From positions 1-51,981 of the forward strand of contig CALBNS010000017.1 in the NCBI GenBank assembly GCA_937896665.1: a stretch of DNA of 51,981 nt, given 5' to 3'. Each line of letters begins with the position of its first letter. Position 1 is the first letter of the stretch. This stretch comes from an uncultured Clostridia bacterium (GTDB taxonomy: Bacteria; Bacillota; Clostridia; Lachnospirales; Lachnospiraceae). Made by a program: the position numbers and the translations under genes. The notes below the pieces were generated by a model that was given only the letters and a program-made list of their open reading frames with translations, was not told the origin of the DNA and ran no database searches. This document shows, piece after piece, positions 42,925-50,901 of the stretch.

Positions 42925-43338
42925 CTATCCAATATACCACCGTATCATCTGCTCTCCGAACAGCATTGCCGCTTCTATTCCTATACATAAAAATGGTCCA
43001 AACGCAATGACTTCCTTATGTCCTTCCTCAGTTTTACAAATCAGATAAAAGCTGTAGATTCCAGCCAAAAGAACGGCCACACAAAAGGCAGCCAGATTCT
43101 TTTGCCACCCAAGCAGTAACCCTGACACTGCCATCAGCTTTACATCACCCGCTCCAAATGCTCTGGGGTACAGAAAAGTCAAAAACAGTAAACCGCAGCT
43201 CACACTCAAACTCCCAATAATTCTATCAACCCATGTAATATCTGTAATTATAAATCCATGAATCACTGCAAGCACACAAAGAATTCCAAGCAGCCGATTG
43301 GGAATCTTTTTCTTCCTTACATCTGATATCGCTATCAT
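42925..43338 (-). CDS. A24-family prepilin peptidase (leader peptidase/CpaA-like)
   Basis: At least 137 residues, a short membrane aspartyl protease that cleaves type IV pilin-like signal peptides. The two catalytic Asp are seen: ISDVRKKKIPN and FGAGDVKLM. About five membrane segments follow. The first ATG in frame is at 43338, but it lies 29 bases from the only good ribosome binding site (AAAGGAG, 43368-43374) and would cut the first membrane helix. The frame is open back to TGA and has no ATG, GTG or TTG there; the best-spaced codon is an ATT at 43359, giving a full helix. No pilin or other pilus genes are in the window. Confidence 0.85.
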   Translation of the reverse strand: MIAISDVRKKKIPNRLLGILCVLAVIHGFIITDITWVDRIIGSLSVSCGLLFLTFLYPRAFGAGDVKLMAVSGLLLGWQKNLAAFCVAVLLAGIYSFYLICKTEEGHKEVIAFGPFLCIGIEAAMLFGEQMIRWYIG

Positions 43339-43392
43339 AATAAGTACAATCGTAATAATAGAAATAACTCCTTTCTCTCAAAAAACAAGGGT

Positions 43393-43424
43393 AAAAATCC
43401 CCTCTGCTTCTCTGCAAAGGGGAA
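43393..43424 (-). terminator. Terminator between DUF975 and prepilin peptidase genes
   Basis: Minus strand TCCCCTTTGC pairs with GCAGAGGGGA around a six-base loop, followed by TTTTTACC. It ends about 18 bases before the peptidase ribosome binding site. Confidence 0.83.
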
Positions 43425-43434
43425 TATCGTCTCA

Positions 43435-44178
43435 CTATACGATTATATCTGCAAAACCAGGCAGCTCATTCTCATCTGTGATTCCTTTATAAAAAGCTTC
43501 TGCCTTAATTGCTGTGTAGTATTCTGCCCAGGAAGCCTCCATATATGGATTCACATAAAAGGTGTTCAATAAACCACATGTAAATATTCCCAAGAAAATC
43601 CATCCAAAGAATGAAAGACCAAATACAAATGCTTCCATCTTATGACCTTCCATCATCTGAGCACTCAGCTTAAACACACGTTTTCTGTCCAACTGTGGGT
43701 TATCCGCCAACAGGTATGGTACCAGAAGATACTCATAAGATTTAATAATACCCGGTATAATCAATAATAAACTCCAGGCAAAGATGTATAAATTATACAA
43801 AAACATAATTAATACATTATTAGTATATCTTCCATTCTTAAACCCAAAGAATATCTGTCCCATACTAGTCTCATGCTCCCGATTCTCCAAAAAGAAACGA
43901 GCCCCGCCTATACGAACCAGATTGCCTACTAAAATCGTATAGCAAGTTGCTATCACTAATATAATCAAAAAAATTGATGTAAAGACCAACCAAGCAGTTG
44001 GTGAAACGTTCTCCCATTTGAAAGACCCGTCTTTGAAGTCATAATTAAATTGTGTGGTAAAATTTGTTGCCGCCCCTCCACCGAGAAGTCCTATTAGCAG
44101 GCATACCACCACACATGACCAATAATTACGTGTAAATGCCATTTTCCCATTTGCTTTTAATTGCGCTCTAGTCCACAT
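43435..44178 (-). CDS. DUF975 family membrane protein
   Basis: About 247 residues with six hydrophobic segments. Family markers are the N-terminal RAQLKANGKMAF, the IIPGIIKSYEYLLVPYLLADNP block with the conserved kinked helix, and a C-terminal Trp-containing segment (ASWAEYYTAI). Function unknown. The start at 44178 is chosen because GGAGGGT lies 6 bases upstream; it overlaps the end of the PHP gene by 11 bases, so translation is coupled. A terminator follows. Confidence 0.88.
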   Translation of the reverse strand: MWTRAQLKANGKMAFTRNYWSCVVVCLLIGLLGGGAATNFTTQFNYDFKDGSFKWENVSPTAWLVFTSIFLIILVIATCYTILVGNLVRIGGARFFLENREHETSMGQIFFGFKNGRYTNNVLIMFLYNLYIFAWSLLLIIPGIIKSYEYLLVPYLLADNPQLDRKRVFKLSAQMMEGHKMEAFVFGLSFFGWIFLGIFTCGLLNTFYVNPYMEASWAEYYTAIKAEAFYKGITDENELPGFADIIV

Positions 44179-45016
44179 AATGCACCCTCCTATTCTTATA
44201 ACTTGCAAGATATTCAATCTCAATCGGATCAATTGCATCCATCGGATTCTCCAGCATTGCTTTGCGCTTTCTCTTACTTCGCTTTACCAGCTCACCCGTT
44301 CTGTTGTAAACCCAAAACGAATACACAAGAATATTCTTTGCTCTTCCGAGCTTATCCTTCGCTGTCTTATTATGCAGCATCCCGCCTACTTCCATCAGTA
44401 TATTTTTACGAATCAGCGAAATCAGTTCCGTCTCACAGGTTACACGCTCCGGCAAATCCGTATATGCCATACCAACACAGCTCGGACGATGTGAGTCACT
44501 TCCTGCAATTCCCAGCTTATTATACTTATATGCAAGCTGCGCAGCCTTTTCATTCGATTCTAATGCCTCACAGGAATTGAATACCTCCACGAAATCAAAC
44601 CGTTTCATTAATTCCGGTGACTTATAAAAACGCTTGGTATGCGTGAAACTCATATACTTCTCTCCACATGGATGTGCAGGTCCAAGTATTCCGCCATTCT
44701 TATGGACAAAATCGATCAAAACAGATACCGGAAGCCCCTTCAATTCTAAAAGGCGCTTCTTCACACCCTCCGGCATAATCACAATAATATGTCCTGCATC
44801 ACAGGTATCATACTCGATTCCTTTCAGAACAACGAAATCTTCATGTACCTTTCCCTTCATGTTGTACTTCCAATGACGATATCCCTTATACGTATCGTGA
44901 TCAGTAATCAACATACCTTCAAATCCATTGGCTTTTAAAATAGTAATATATTCATCTAAACTCACCTTGCTGTCCGGTGAACCTTCTTTTACATGACAAT
45001 GCATATCTATCTTCAT
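44168..45016 (-). CDS. PHP-domain metal-dependent phosphoesterase
   Basis: 282 residues. Metal-binding His/Asp clusters are seen: H6-x-H8 (MHCH), DHDTY near residue 40, E in GIEYDT, and SDSHRPS near 172. This PHP (polymerase and histidinol phosphatase) group cleaves small phosphoesters such as nucleoside 3',5'-bisphosphate or histidinol-P; the substrate cannot be assigned. ATG at 45016 follows GGGGAGG. Its own promoter is at 45050-45078 and it heads a unit with DUF975. Confidence 0.9.
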   Translation of the reverse strand: MKIDMHCHVKEGSPDSKVSLDEYITILKANGFEGMLITDHDTYKGYRHWKYNMKGKVHEDFVVLKGIEYDTCDAGHIIVIMPEGVKKRLLELKGLPVSVLIDFVHKNGGILGPAHPCGEKYMSFTHTKRFYKSPELMKRFDFVEVFNSCEALESNEKAAQLAYKYNKLGIAGSDSHRPSCVGMAYTDLPERVTCETELISLIRKNILMEVGGMLHNKTAKDKLGRAKNILVYSFWVYNRTGELVKRSKRKRKAMLENPMDAIDPIEIEYLASYKNRRVHYVD

Positions 45017-45049
45017 AAAACAAGCCTCCCCTGCCGATTATATAAACAT

Positions 45050-45078
45050 ATTATACAACCAATGCAGGAAAGGCGCAA
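45050..45078 (-). promoter_or_regulatory. Promoter of the PHP-DUF975 unit
   Basis: Minus strand TTGCGC (45073-45078), 17 bases, perfect TATAAT (45050-45055). Confidence 0.75.
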
Positions 45079-45111
45079 TGAAATATCTTGGAAGATTTTA
45101 TCGTGTTTTTA

Positions 45112-46521
45112 TTATTCCTTTCCGTCGAAACAGTACGTACACAACTTACATGGTTCCAAACCAATAGACGCAATTAAATCATCTAAGCGGTGGAATCTCA
45201 AGGTTGTGAAATTCTGTCTCTTACGGATTTCCTCTAAGAGGTCAGCGTAACGTTCACTGTTCGGGTCTGCATATTCTTTCAAAACCTCCTGAACATTATC
45301 CCCCTCTTTTTCAGCGATAATTCTACGTGTAATCAGATCCAATTCTGATTTTGAACGTGAAAAGTTCAGATATTTACAGCCATATAACAATGGTGGGCAC
45401 GCTGGTCTTACATGCACCTCTTTTGCACCACTGTTATATAAAAATTCTGTCGTCTCACGAAGCTGTGTACCACGCACAATAGAATCATCAATCAAGAGCA
45501 ATTTCTTATCTTTAATCAAAGATGGTACTGGAATTAACTTTCTACGAGCAACCAGGTTTCTCTGTGCCTGACTTGTCGGCATAAAAGAACGTGCCCAAGT
45601 TGGTGTATATTTGATAAATGGTCTTGCATACTGCTTACCTGATTCATTGGCATACCCGATTGCATGTGCAATACCAGAATCCGGAACACCTGCGATAATA
45701 TCCGGGTCTACATTGCCCATATCTCTCTGAGCCAGCATACTTCCGCATTTATAACGCATCTCTTCCACATTCACACCCTCGTATGAGGAAGTTGGATAAC
45801 CATAATATACCCACAAAAATGAACAAATCTTCATCTCCTGCTTTGCCTCAGAAACTGTCTCCACACTCTCCGGTGTAATGAACACGATTTCCGCCGGGCC
45901 TAACTCTTTATACTGCTCATATCCAAGTGTCATAAATGCGAAATTTTCAAATGATACACAAAATGCATCTTCCTTCTTTCCGATTACAACCGGTGTTCTT
46001 CCATAGTGGTCTCTCGCTGCATAAATTCCTTCACCATTCAATAGCAGCAATGTCATAGAACCATCCACAAGTTCCTGAACATACTGTATTCCTTCTACAA
46101 TAGAATGTTTCTTGCAAATCAAAGAAGCAATCAACTCTGTAGCATTAATCTGTCCGCCACTCATCTCTTGAAAATGTGTATGTCCGTTCTTATAAACAAT
46201 GTCCAGTAACTCTGTCATGTTGTTGATTTTTCCTACAGTCGTGATTGCAAAGCTTCCCAAATGTGATTGTATTAATAATGGTTGTGGTTCATAGTCAGAA
46301 ATACAGCCAATTCCAAGATTGCCTTGAAGTTCATCTACATCACGTTCAAACTTTGTACGAAATGGTGAGTTCTCAATATTATGAATTGCACGACAAAATC
46401 CATTTTCTCCATATGTAGCCATTCCTCCACGTCTGGTTCCTAAGTGTGAATGGTAGTCTACACCGTAAAATAAATCCAATGTACAATTTGTCTTTGCTGC
46501 GACACCAAAAAATCCACCCAT
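45112..46521 (-). CDS. Amidophosphoribosyltransferase-like protein without glutaminase residues
   Basis: 469 residues with the PurF two-domain order. The N-terminal glutamine amidotransferase fold starts MGGFFGVA, so the catalytic Cys (mature residue 1 in PurF, CGVFGI) is Gly. The usual RYST and HNGN glutamine-binding blocks are replaced by GCISDYEP and TVGKIN, and the Asp of the SD-x-E block is missing. The phosphoribosyltransferase half keeps the PRPP loop LLIDDSIVRGTQ near residue 345. Cys matching the 4Fe-4S ligands of Bacillus PurF are present (ICSFLWV, LLYGCKY, CKLCTYC). It is therefore not likely to release ammonia from glutamine. ATG at 46521 follows AAAGGAG. Confidence 0.85.
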   Translation of the reverse strand: MGGFFGVAAKTNCTLDLFYGVDYHSHLGTRRGGMATYGENGFCRAIHNIENSPFRTKFERDVDELQGNLGIGCISDYEPQPLLIQSHLGSFAITTVGKINNMTELLDIVYKNGHTHFQEMSGGQINATELIASLICKKHSIVEGIQYVQELVDGSMTLLLLNGEGIYAARDHYGRTPVVIGKKEDAFCVSFENFAFMTLGYEQYKELGPAEIVFITPESVETVSEAKQEMKICSFLWVYYGYPTSSYEGVNVEEMRYKCGSMLAQRDMGNVDPDIIAGVPDSGIAHAIGYANESGKQYARPFIKYTPTWARSFMPTSQAQRNLVARRKLIPVPSLIKDKKLLLIDDSIVRGTQLRETTEFLYNSGAKEVHVRPACPPLLYGCKYLNFSRSKSELDLITRRIIAEKEGDNVQEVLKEYADPNSERYADLLEEIRKRQNFTTLRFHRLDDLIASIGLEPCKLCTYCFDGKE

Positions 46522-46571
46522 ATATTTTCTCCTTTTCTATAAAGCTCATTTTATTCCTCATCAACACGACT

Positions 46572-46600
46572 AGTTTAGCACGTTTTTTTTCAGAACGCAA
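46572..46600 (-). promoter_or_regulatory. Promoter of the PurF-like gene
   Basis: Minus strand TTGCGT (46595-46600), 17 bases, TAAACT (46572-46577), with TGC as an extended -10. Confidence 0.62.
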
Positions 46601-46674
46601 AGAGGAATAATTTATTATTTTTAAAGACCACTTATAAGAATGAGTTATATATTCAGAAATACATTTTTATTATA

Positions 46675-46703
46675 TTGTAACATTTGGAAATATTTAATAT
46701 AAT
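46675..46703 (+). promoter_or_regulatory. Promoter of the gene at 46741
   Basis: TTGTAA (46675-46680), 17 bases, TATAAT (46698-46703). Confidence 0.72.
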
Positions 46704-46740
46704 AAGGATATATTTACCAAAGAAAGTCGGGGAAGGGATT

Positions 46741-47769
46741 ATGAAACTCACACAGGATAACCAATTTAAATTAGCTTTAGAAATAACAGGCTGCAACGGT
46801 ATGGAATGGCCTTTTTATGCATCTAAAATTTTAGAATTCAATAATCTTGAATTGCTGCACGCTATTCTCACTTGTGCTACGCCTTCACAGTTTCTTGCAC
46901 CATGGCATCACGAAAAGAGAACTCAGGAATTCATTTCAAAAATTTCTATGTTTGAGTCTCATCTTGCGGTGAGCGATGGTTATCTTGTCAAATCCCCTGA
47001 AACAGAATACTTAGATGCTAGTGAAAAAAGTGTATCATCTTATTACCTGGGATTATTTTTTACGAAATTATTCAGCATGAAAGAATTTCACATAGACTAT
47101 TTCCTTCACACTTCGCTTTTTGAGCAGGTTTATGGTAAGGACGCATTTATATGCAACGGAAGAAAAAAACCTTCGTTTATTGGATTTCAGCGAAACACGA
47201 ACCGTTTTAGCATCTGGGAACCTACCGGCAAACGTGATCATGCCCCAAAAGCGTTAGATGATGCTTTCAATCAGATGTTAGGGATACGCAGCGTAAACTC
47301 CAAGCCTCCTCATCTTGCAATGGCAAGCATGACATATTTCGACACAAAACACGGCGAACTACAAGGTATATTACGTAATGCATCAAGCGGTAAAAAAGCA
47401 GAAGTTGTGTTCGACAAAGAACAGTTTCTCACACTATACTATCGCCATATCTGTGAAATTTTCGATGAATCACTGCGCCGGAAACCGTTTGACAGCGTAA
47501 TTGACTATATTGATGGCTACTTAGAGATTGAGCTTGAATTATTCGGATTAAATGTAGATGACAATGAAAAAAACGAATATACAAGGAAACGCCGCGTAAA
47601 GCTAGGTGTGCCAAAAGACATTCTCGGCTTTTTCCAATATAATCAGGGACGTTATGGTGGAACTGATACCATTACATCTATCGTGGATTCTCTTCAGATT
47701 AATACTGTTGACATTCAGGAAAAGAATTTTTTTATGGGGAGAGACGGCATTTATTTCCGTATAATATAA
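46741..47769 (+). CDS. Protein of unknown function with a degenerate nuclease-like motif
   Basis: 342 residues from ATG 46741 (GGGAAGGG lies 4 bases upstream; the further in-frame ATG at 46684 overlaps the promoter). It is soluble with no signal peptide or membrane segment. Residues 142-148 KKPSFIG and 157-164 (SIWEPTGK) recall the pattern PD-x(10-15)-EAKG of PD-(D/E)XK nucleases, followed by an amphipathic stretch with A..A..Q. Here Asp is Ser and the Lys position is Thr, so if the resemblance is real the site is dead. I do not recognise a family. It is monocistronic. Confidence 0.75.
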   Translation: MKLTQDNQFKLALEITGCNGMEWPFYASKILEFNNLELLHAILTCATPSQFLAPWHHEKRTQEFISKISMFESHLAVSDGYLVKSPETEYLDASEKSVSSYYLGLFFTKLFSMKEFHIDYFLHTSLFEQVYGKDAFICNGRKKPSFIGFQRNTNRFSIWEPTGKRDHAPKALDDAFNQMLGIRSVNSKPPHLAMASMTYFDTKHGELQGILRNASSGKKAEVVFDKEQFLTLYYRHICEIFDESLRRKPFDSVIDYIDGYLEIELELFGLNVDDNEKNEYTRKRRVKLGVPKDILGFFQYNQGRYGGTDTITSIVDSLQINTVDIQEKNFFMGRDGIYFRII

Positions 47770-47808
47770 ATTTTGCACAATTATACATGTTTATTTTCAC
47801 TATTATTG

Positions 47809-47839
47809 TTAACATTTTTCAATTCTCTTATGGTATAAT
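47809..47839 (+). promoter_or_regulatory. Promoter of the DUF6465 gene
   Basis: Perfect extended -10 TGGTATAAT (47831-47839), with a poor -35 TTAACA (47809-47814) at 19 bases. Confidence 0.6.
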
Positions 47840-47893
47840 ATGGCAGATGGCGTATTAACATTACATACCAAGCACCATTTAGGAGGTAAAATA

Positions 47894-48355
47894 ATGGCTA
47901 CAAAGAAAACAACGACAACTAAGAAGGCAGAAAATAAAACAACTACATCAGTAAAGGAAACACCAGTAAAGACAGCCGCTGTAAAGGCTGAACCAGTTGC
48001 AGAAGTAAAAGCTGCAGAAACAAAAAAAGTTGCTCCAGAGGTTGAAGCAAAGGCTGAAGAAGTAAAAGTTGAAGAAACAAAAGTTGAAGAAACAAAGGCA
48101 CCAGCTAAGAAAGCCGTTGCAAAGAAGACTACTGCAAAGAAAGCTGCTAAGGCAGAAATTACAACATCTGTATTTGTTCAATACAACGGAAAACAAGTAG
48201 AAGACAAAACAATGGTTGAATCAGTAAAAGCTGCTTGGGCAGAAGCTGGTAACAATGTAGAAGGCATCGAGACAATTACATTATATGTTAAACCAGAAGA
48301 CAATGCTGTTTACTATGTAGTTAACGATACAGAAACAGGAAGAATCGATTTCTAA
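47894..48355 (+). CDS. DUF6465-type protein with Lys/Ala/Glu-rich N-terminus
   Basis: 153 residues. The first 95 are low complexity, built of Lys, Ala, Glu, Thr and Val with repeated KVEETK and AKKA units, resembling histone-H1-like bacterial tails. The C-terminal 60 residues (TTSVFVQYNGKQVED, then a NAVYYVVND strand) match the short conserved domain found in Lachnospiraceae. Binding of nucleic acid through the basic stretches is possible; no function is known. ATG at 47894 follows AGGAGG with 7-base spacing. Confidence 0.85.
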   Translation: MATKKTTTTKKAENKTTTSVKETPVKTAAVKAEPVAEVKAAETKKVAPEVEAKAEEVKVEETKVEETKAPAKKAVAKKTTAKKAAKAEITTSVFVQYNGKQVEDKTMVESVKAAWAEAGNNVEGIETITLYVKPEDNAVYYVVNDTETGRIDF

Positions 48356-48424
48356 TTCGACTTTCCACTTCATTGTTTATGATCGGAACGAAGGTTCATT
48401 CAACTTTCGTGTAAAACTTGATTT

Positions 48425-48465
48425 AAAAAACACATCGTGGATTCATTTCCACGATGTGTTTTTTT
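48425..48465. terminator. Bidirectional terminator between DUF6465 gene and pheT
   Basis: AAACACATCGTGG pairs with CCACGATGTGTTT around a short loop; T-runs exist on both strands. Confidence 0.9.
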
Positions 48466-48471
48466 ACAGCT

Positions 48472-50889
48472 TTATTGACGTAATTCAATTCCCATCTCTT
48501 CCAATGCTTTTAAGATTTTTGTCATAGCTGATGTCACATCTGCTTCCTCCAATGTCTTATCTTTTGCACGGAATACAATCGAATAAGCAACCGACTTAAA
48601 TCCTGCTTTAATCTGTGCACCTTCATAGATATCAAACAGATTATAGCTTTCTAAGTAGGCACCGCCTTTCTTTTCAATTACTTCTTCAATCTGACCTACC
48701 AGAATTTCCTTTGGAACCACCATACTAATATCGCGGCTCACAGCAGGATATTTGGCAATACCTTCGTATTTTCTGTCAAACGAAGCTCTTGCCACTACTT
48801 CTGGCATATCAATTACTGCGACGTATACTCTGTCGCCAATACCGTAAGCATCTGCTACTGCCGGATGTACTTCACCAAGGTAACCTACAACGATTCCATC
48901 ATAGATAATGTTTGCCTGACGGCCCGGATGTAAGAACGGTTTTCCTGCATTTGGATCGTAAGTCTCTTTGTTTGTCATACCTACTTTTTCAAAAAATTCT
49001 TCCACAACACCTTTCATGCTGAAGAAATCGCCTTCTCCATACATACCAAGTGTAAACTGCATACGTTCTTCCGGAAGCTCTGTTACCGGAATTTGCTTTG
49101 GAAGATAGATATTCCCAAGTTCATACAGACGTACATTTTTATTTCTTCTATTGTAGTTTGTTGCAAGAGAAGTTAGCATACCATTCAAGGAAACAGTTCT
49201 CATAATGCTGTAATCTTCCCCAAGCGGATTCATAATTTCTACTGTTTTACGAAGTTCTGAATCTGCAGGAATTAATAATTTATCAAACACTTTAGGACTC
49301 TCAAATGAATATGTCATTCCCTGGCTGAAACCACAAAATTCTGCAATATTTCTTGCCATTTCTTCCACACGAAGCTTAAATGATAATTTACCTGTTGTTG
49401 CTTCTCCCGAAGGAAGTGTTGTAGGAATATTGTCGTATCCGAAAAATCTCGCTACTTCTTCTGCAAGATCCGCAATACGGAAAATATCGTGTCTGAATGT
49501 TGGAGCCACGATTTCATTTGTCTCTGCATCATATACAAGTTCTACTCTTGCAAGATATTCTAACATTTCTTCTTTTGAAATATCTGTTCCTAATAATGCA
49601 TTAATTTTATCTGCATCGAATGGGACACGTACCGGTTCTTTCACTTTTCCGTATACATCTACTGTACCGCCAACTACTTCACCAGCACCTAACTCTTCAA
49701 TCAACTGACACGCTCTGTCGATTGCAGCTTTTGCATTGTTTGGATCAAGACCCTTTTCGAATTTGCCGGAAGCATCTGTACGAAGACCAACTTTCTTGCT
49801 TGATTTACGGATATTTGTTCCGTCAAAACATGCTGCTTCAAATAATACAGTCTCTACATGATCTGTAATCATAGAGTTTTCTCCGCCCATGATACCTGCG
49901 ATACCAACTGCTTTTTCGCCGTCACAAATCATCAATACTGTCTCATCTACTTCTCTTTCCTGTCCGTCCAATGTTGTAAATTTATCTCCGTTTTGAGCAG
50001 TCTTTACGATAATCTGATTTCTGGCAATTGTTGCAAGGTCATATGCGTGCATTGGCTGTCCATATTCTTCCATAACATAGTTTGTAATATCAACAAGGTT
50101 ATTGATTGGACGGATACCAACAGAAGCAAGGCGCCTCTGCATCCAGACAGGGGATGGACCGATTTTAACATTTTTAACAATCCTTGCACAGTAACGTGGA
50201 CAAAGATCTGTATTTTCAACCGTTACTTTGATGTAATCATTTGCATCTTCATCATTTCCTGTTTCCGTTACGACTGGTGGATGAAATTCTTTCTTAAATG
50301 TAGCTGCCGCTTCTCTTGCAATACCTACTACACTGAAGCAGTCCACACGGTTCGATGTTACTTCGTACTCAAATACAACGTCGTTTCTTCCAAGTGCTTC
50401 AATTGCACTGCTTCCAACCACTGCATCTTCCCCAAAAATATAAATTCCGTTTTCCGGTGCTTCCGGGTACATATCTGTATTAGAACCAAGTTCTTCAATT
50501 GAGCACATCATACCATATGATGGAACTCCACGAAGTTTTCCTTTTTTTATCTTAATTCCACCTGGTGTTAATTTTCCATCATGTCCGCCCGCAACACGTC
50601 CACCATCTAATACAACCGGTACTTTTGCACCTTCAAATACATTTTGTGCACCAGTTACAATCTGTACAGTCTCTGCACCTACGTTTACCTGACATACTAC
50701 TAATTTGTCAGCATCCGGGTGTCTTTCAATCTTCTCAATCTGACCGATTACAATCTTTTCCAAATCTGCATCTAACACTTCAAATCCTTCTACTTTTGTA
50801 CCCGAAAGTGTCATTGCATCTGTATATTCCTGTGCTGTTACATCAAGCCCCGGAACATACGCTTTTATCCATGATAATGATGTATTCAT
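48472..50889 (-). CDS. pheT: Phenylalanyl-tRNA synthetase beta subunit
   Basis: 805 residues; with PheS forms the alpha2-beta2 enzyme that charges tRNA-Phe. The order is an N-terminal EMAP/tRNA-binding domain (about 40-155, IGQIEKIERHPDADKL), the B3/B4 editing domain (PRYCARIV to the VDITNYVM block), B5, the class II-like core and the ferredoxin-fold anticodon domain (FDRKYEGIAKYPAVSRDISM). Length is normal. ATG at 50889 follows TAGGAGGAG. It lies 12 bases after pheS. Confidence 0.98.
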   Translation of the reverse strand: MNTSLSWIKAYVPGLDVTAQEYTDAMTLSGTKVEGFEVLDADLEKIVIGQIEKIERHPDADKLVVCQVNVGAETVQIVTGAQNVFEGAKVPVVLDGGRVAGGHDGKLTPGGIKIKKGKLRGVPSYGMMCSIEELGSNTDMYPEAPENGIYIFGEDAVVGSSAIEALGRNDVVFEYEVTSNRVDCFSVVGIAREAAATFKKEFHPPVVTETGNDEDANDYIKVTVENTDLCPRYCARIVKNVKIGPSPVWMQRRLASVGIRPINNLVDITNYVMEEYGQPMHAYDLATIARNQIIVKTAQNGDKFTTLDGQEREVDETVLMICDGEKAVGIAGIMGGENSMITDHVETVLFEAACFDGTNIRKSSKKVGLRTDASGKFEKGLDPNNAKAAIDRACQLIEELGAGEVVGGTVDVYGKVKEPVRVPFDADKINALLGTDISKEEMLEYLARVELVYDAETNEIVAPTFRHDIFRIADLAEEVARFFGYDNIPTTLPSGEATTGKLSFKLRVEEMARNIAEFCGFSQGMTYSFESPKVFDKLLIPADSELRKTVEIMNPLGEDYSIMRTVSLNGMLTSLATNYNRRNKNVRLYELGNIYLPKQIPVTELPEERMQFTLGMYGEGDFFSMKGVVEEFFEKVGMTNKETYDPNAGKPFLHPGRQANIIYDGIVVGYLGEVHPAVADAYGIGDRVYVAVIDMPEVVARASFDRKYEGIAKYPAVSRDISMVVPKEILVGQIEEVIEKKGGAYLESYNLFDIYEGAQIKAGFKSVAYSIVFRAKDKTLEEADVTSAMTKILKALEEMGIELRQ

Positions 50890-50901
50890 ATTTCTCTCCT
50901 C

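Noticed and set aside
49858..50502. 214-codon open frame on the plus strand inside pheT
   Set aside because: Antisense shadow rich in Cys, Phe and Ile; no ribosome binding site or domain.
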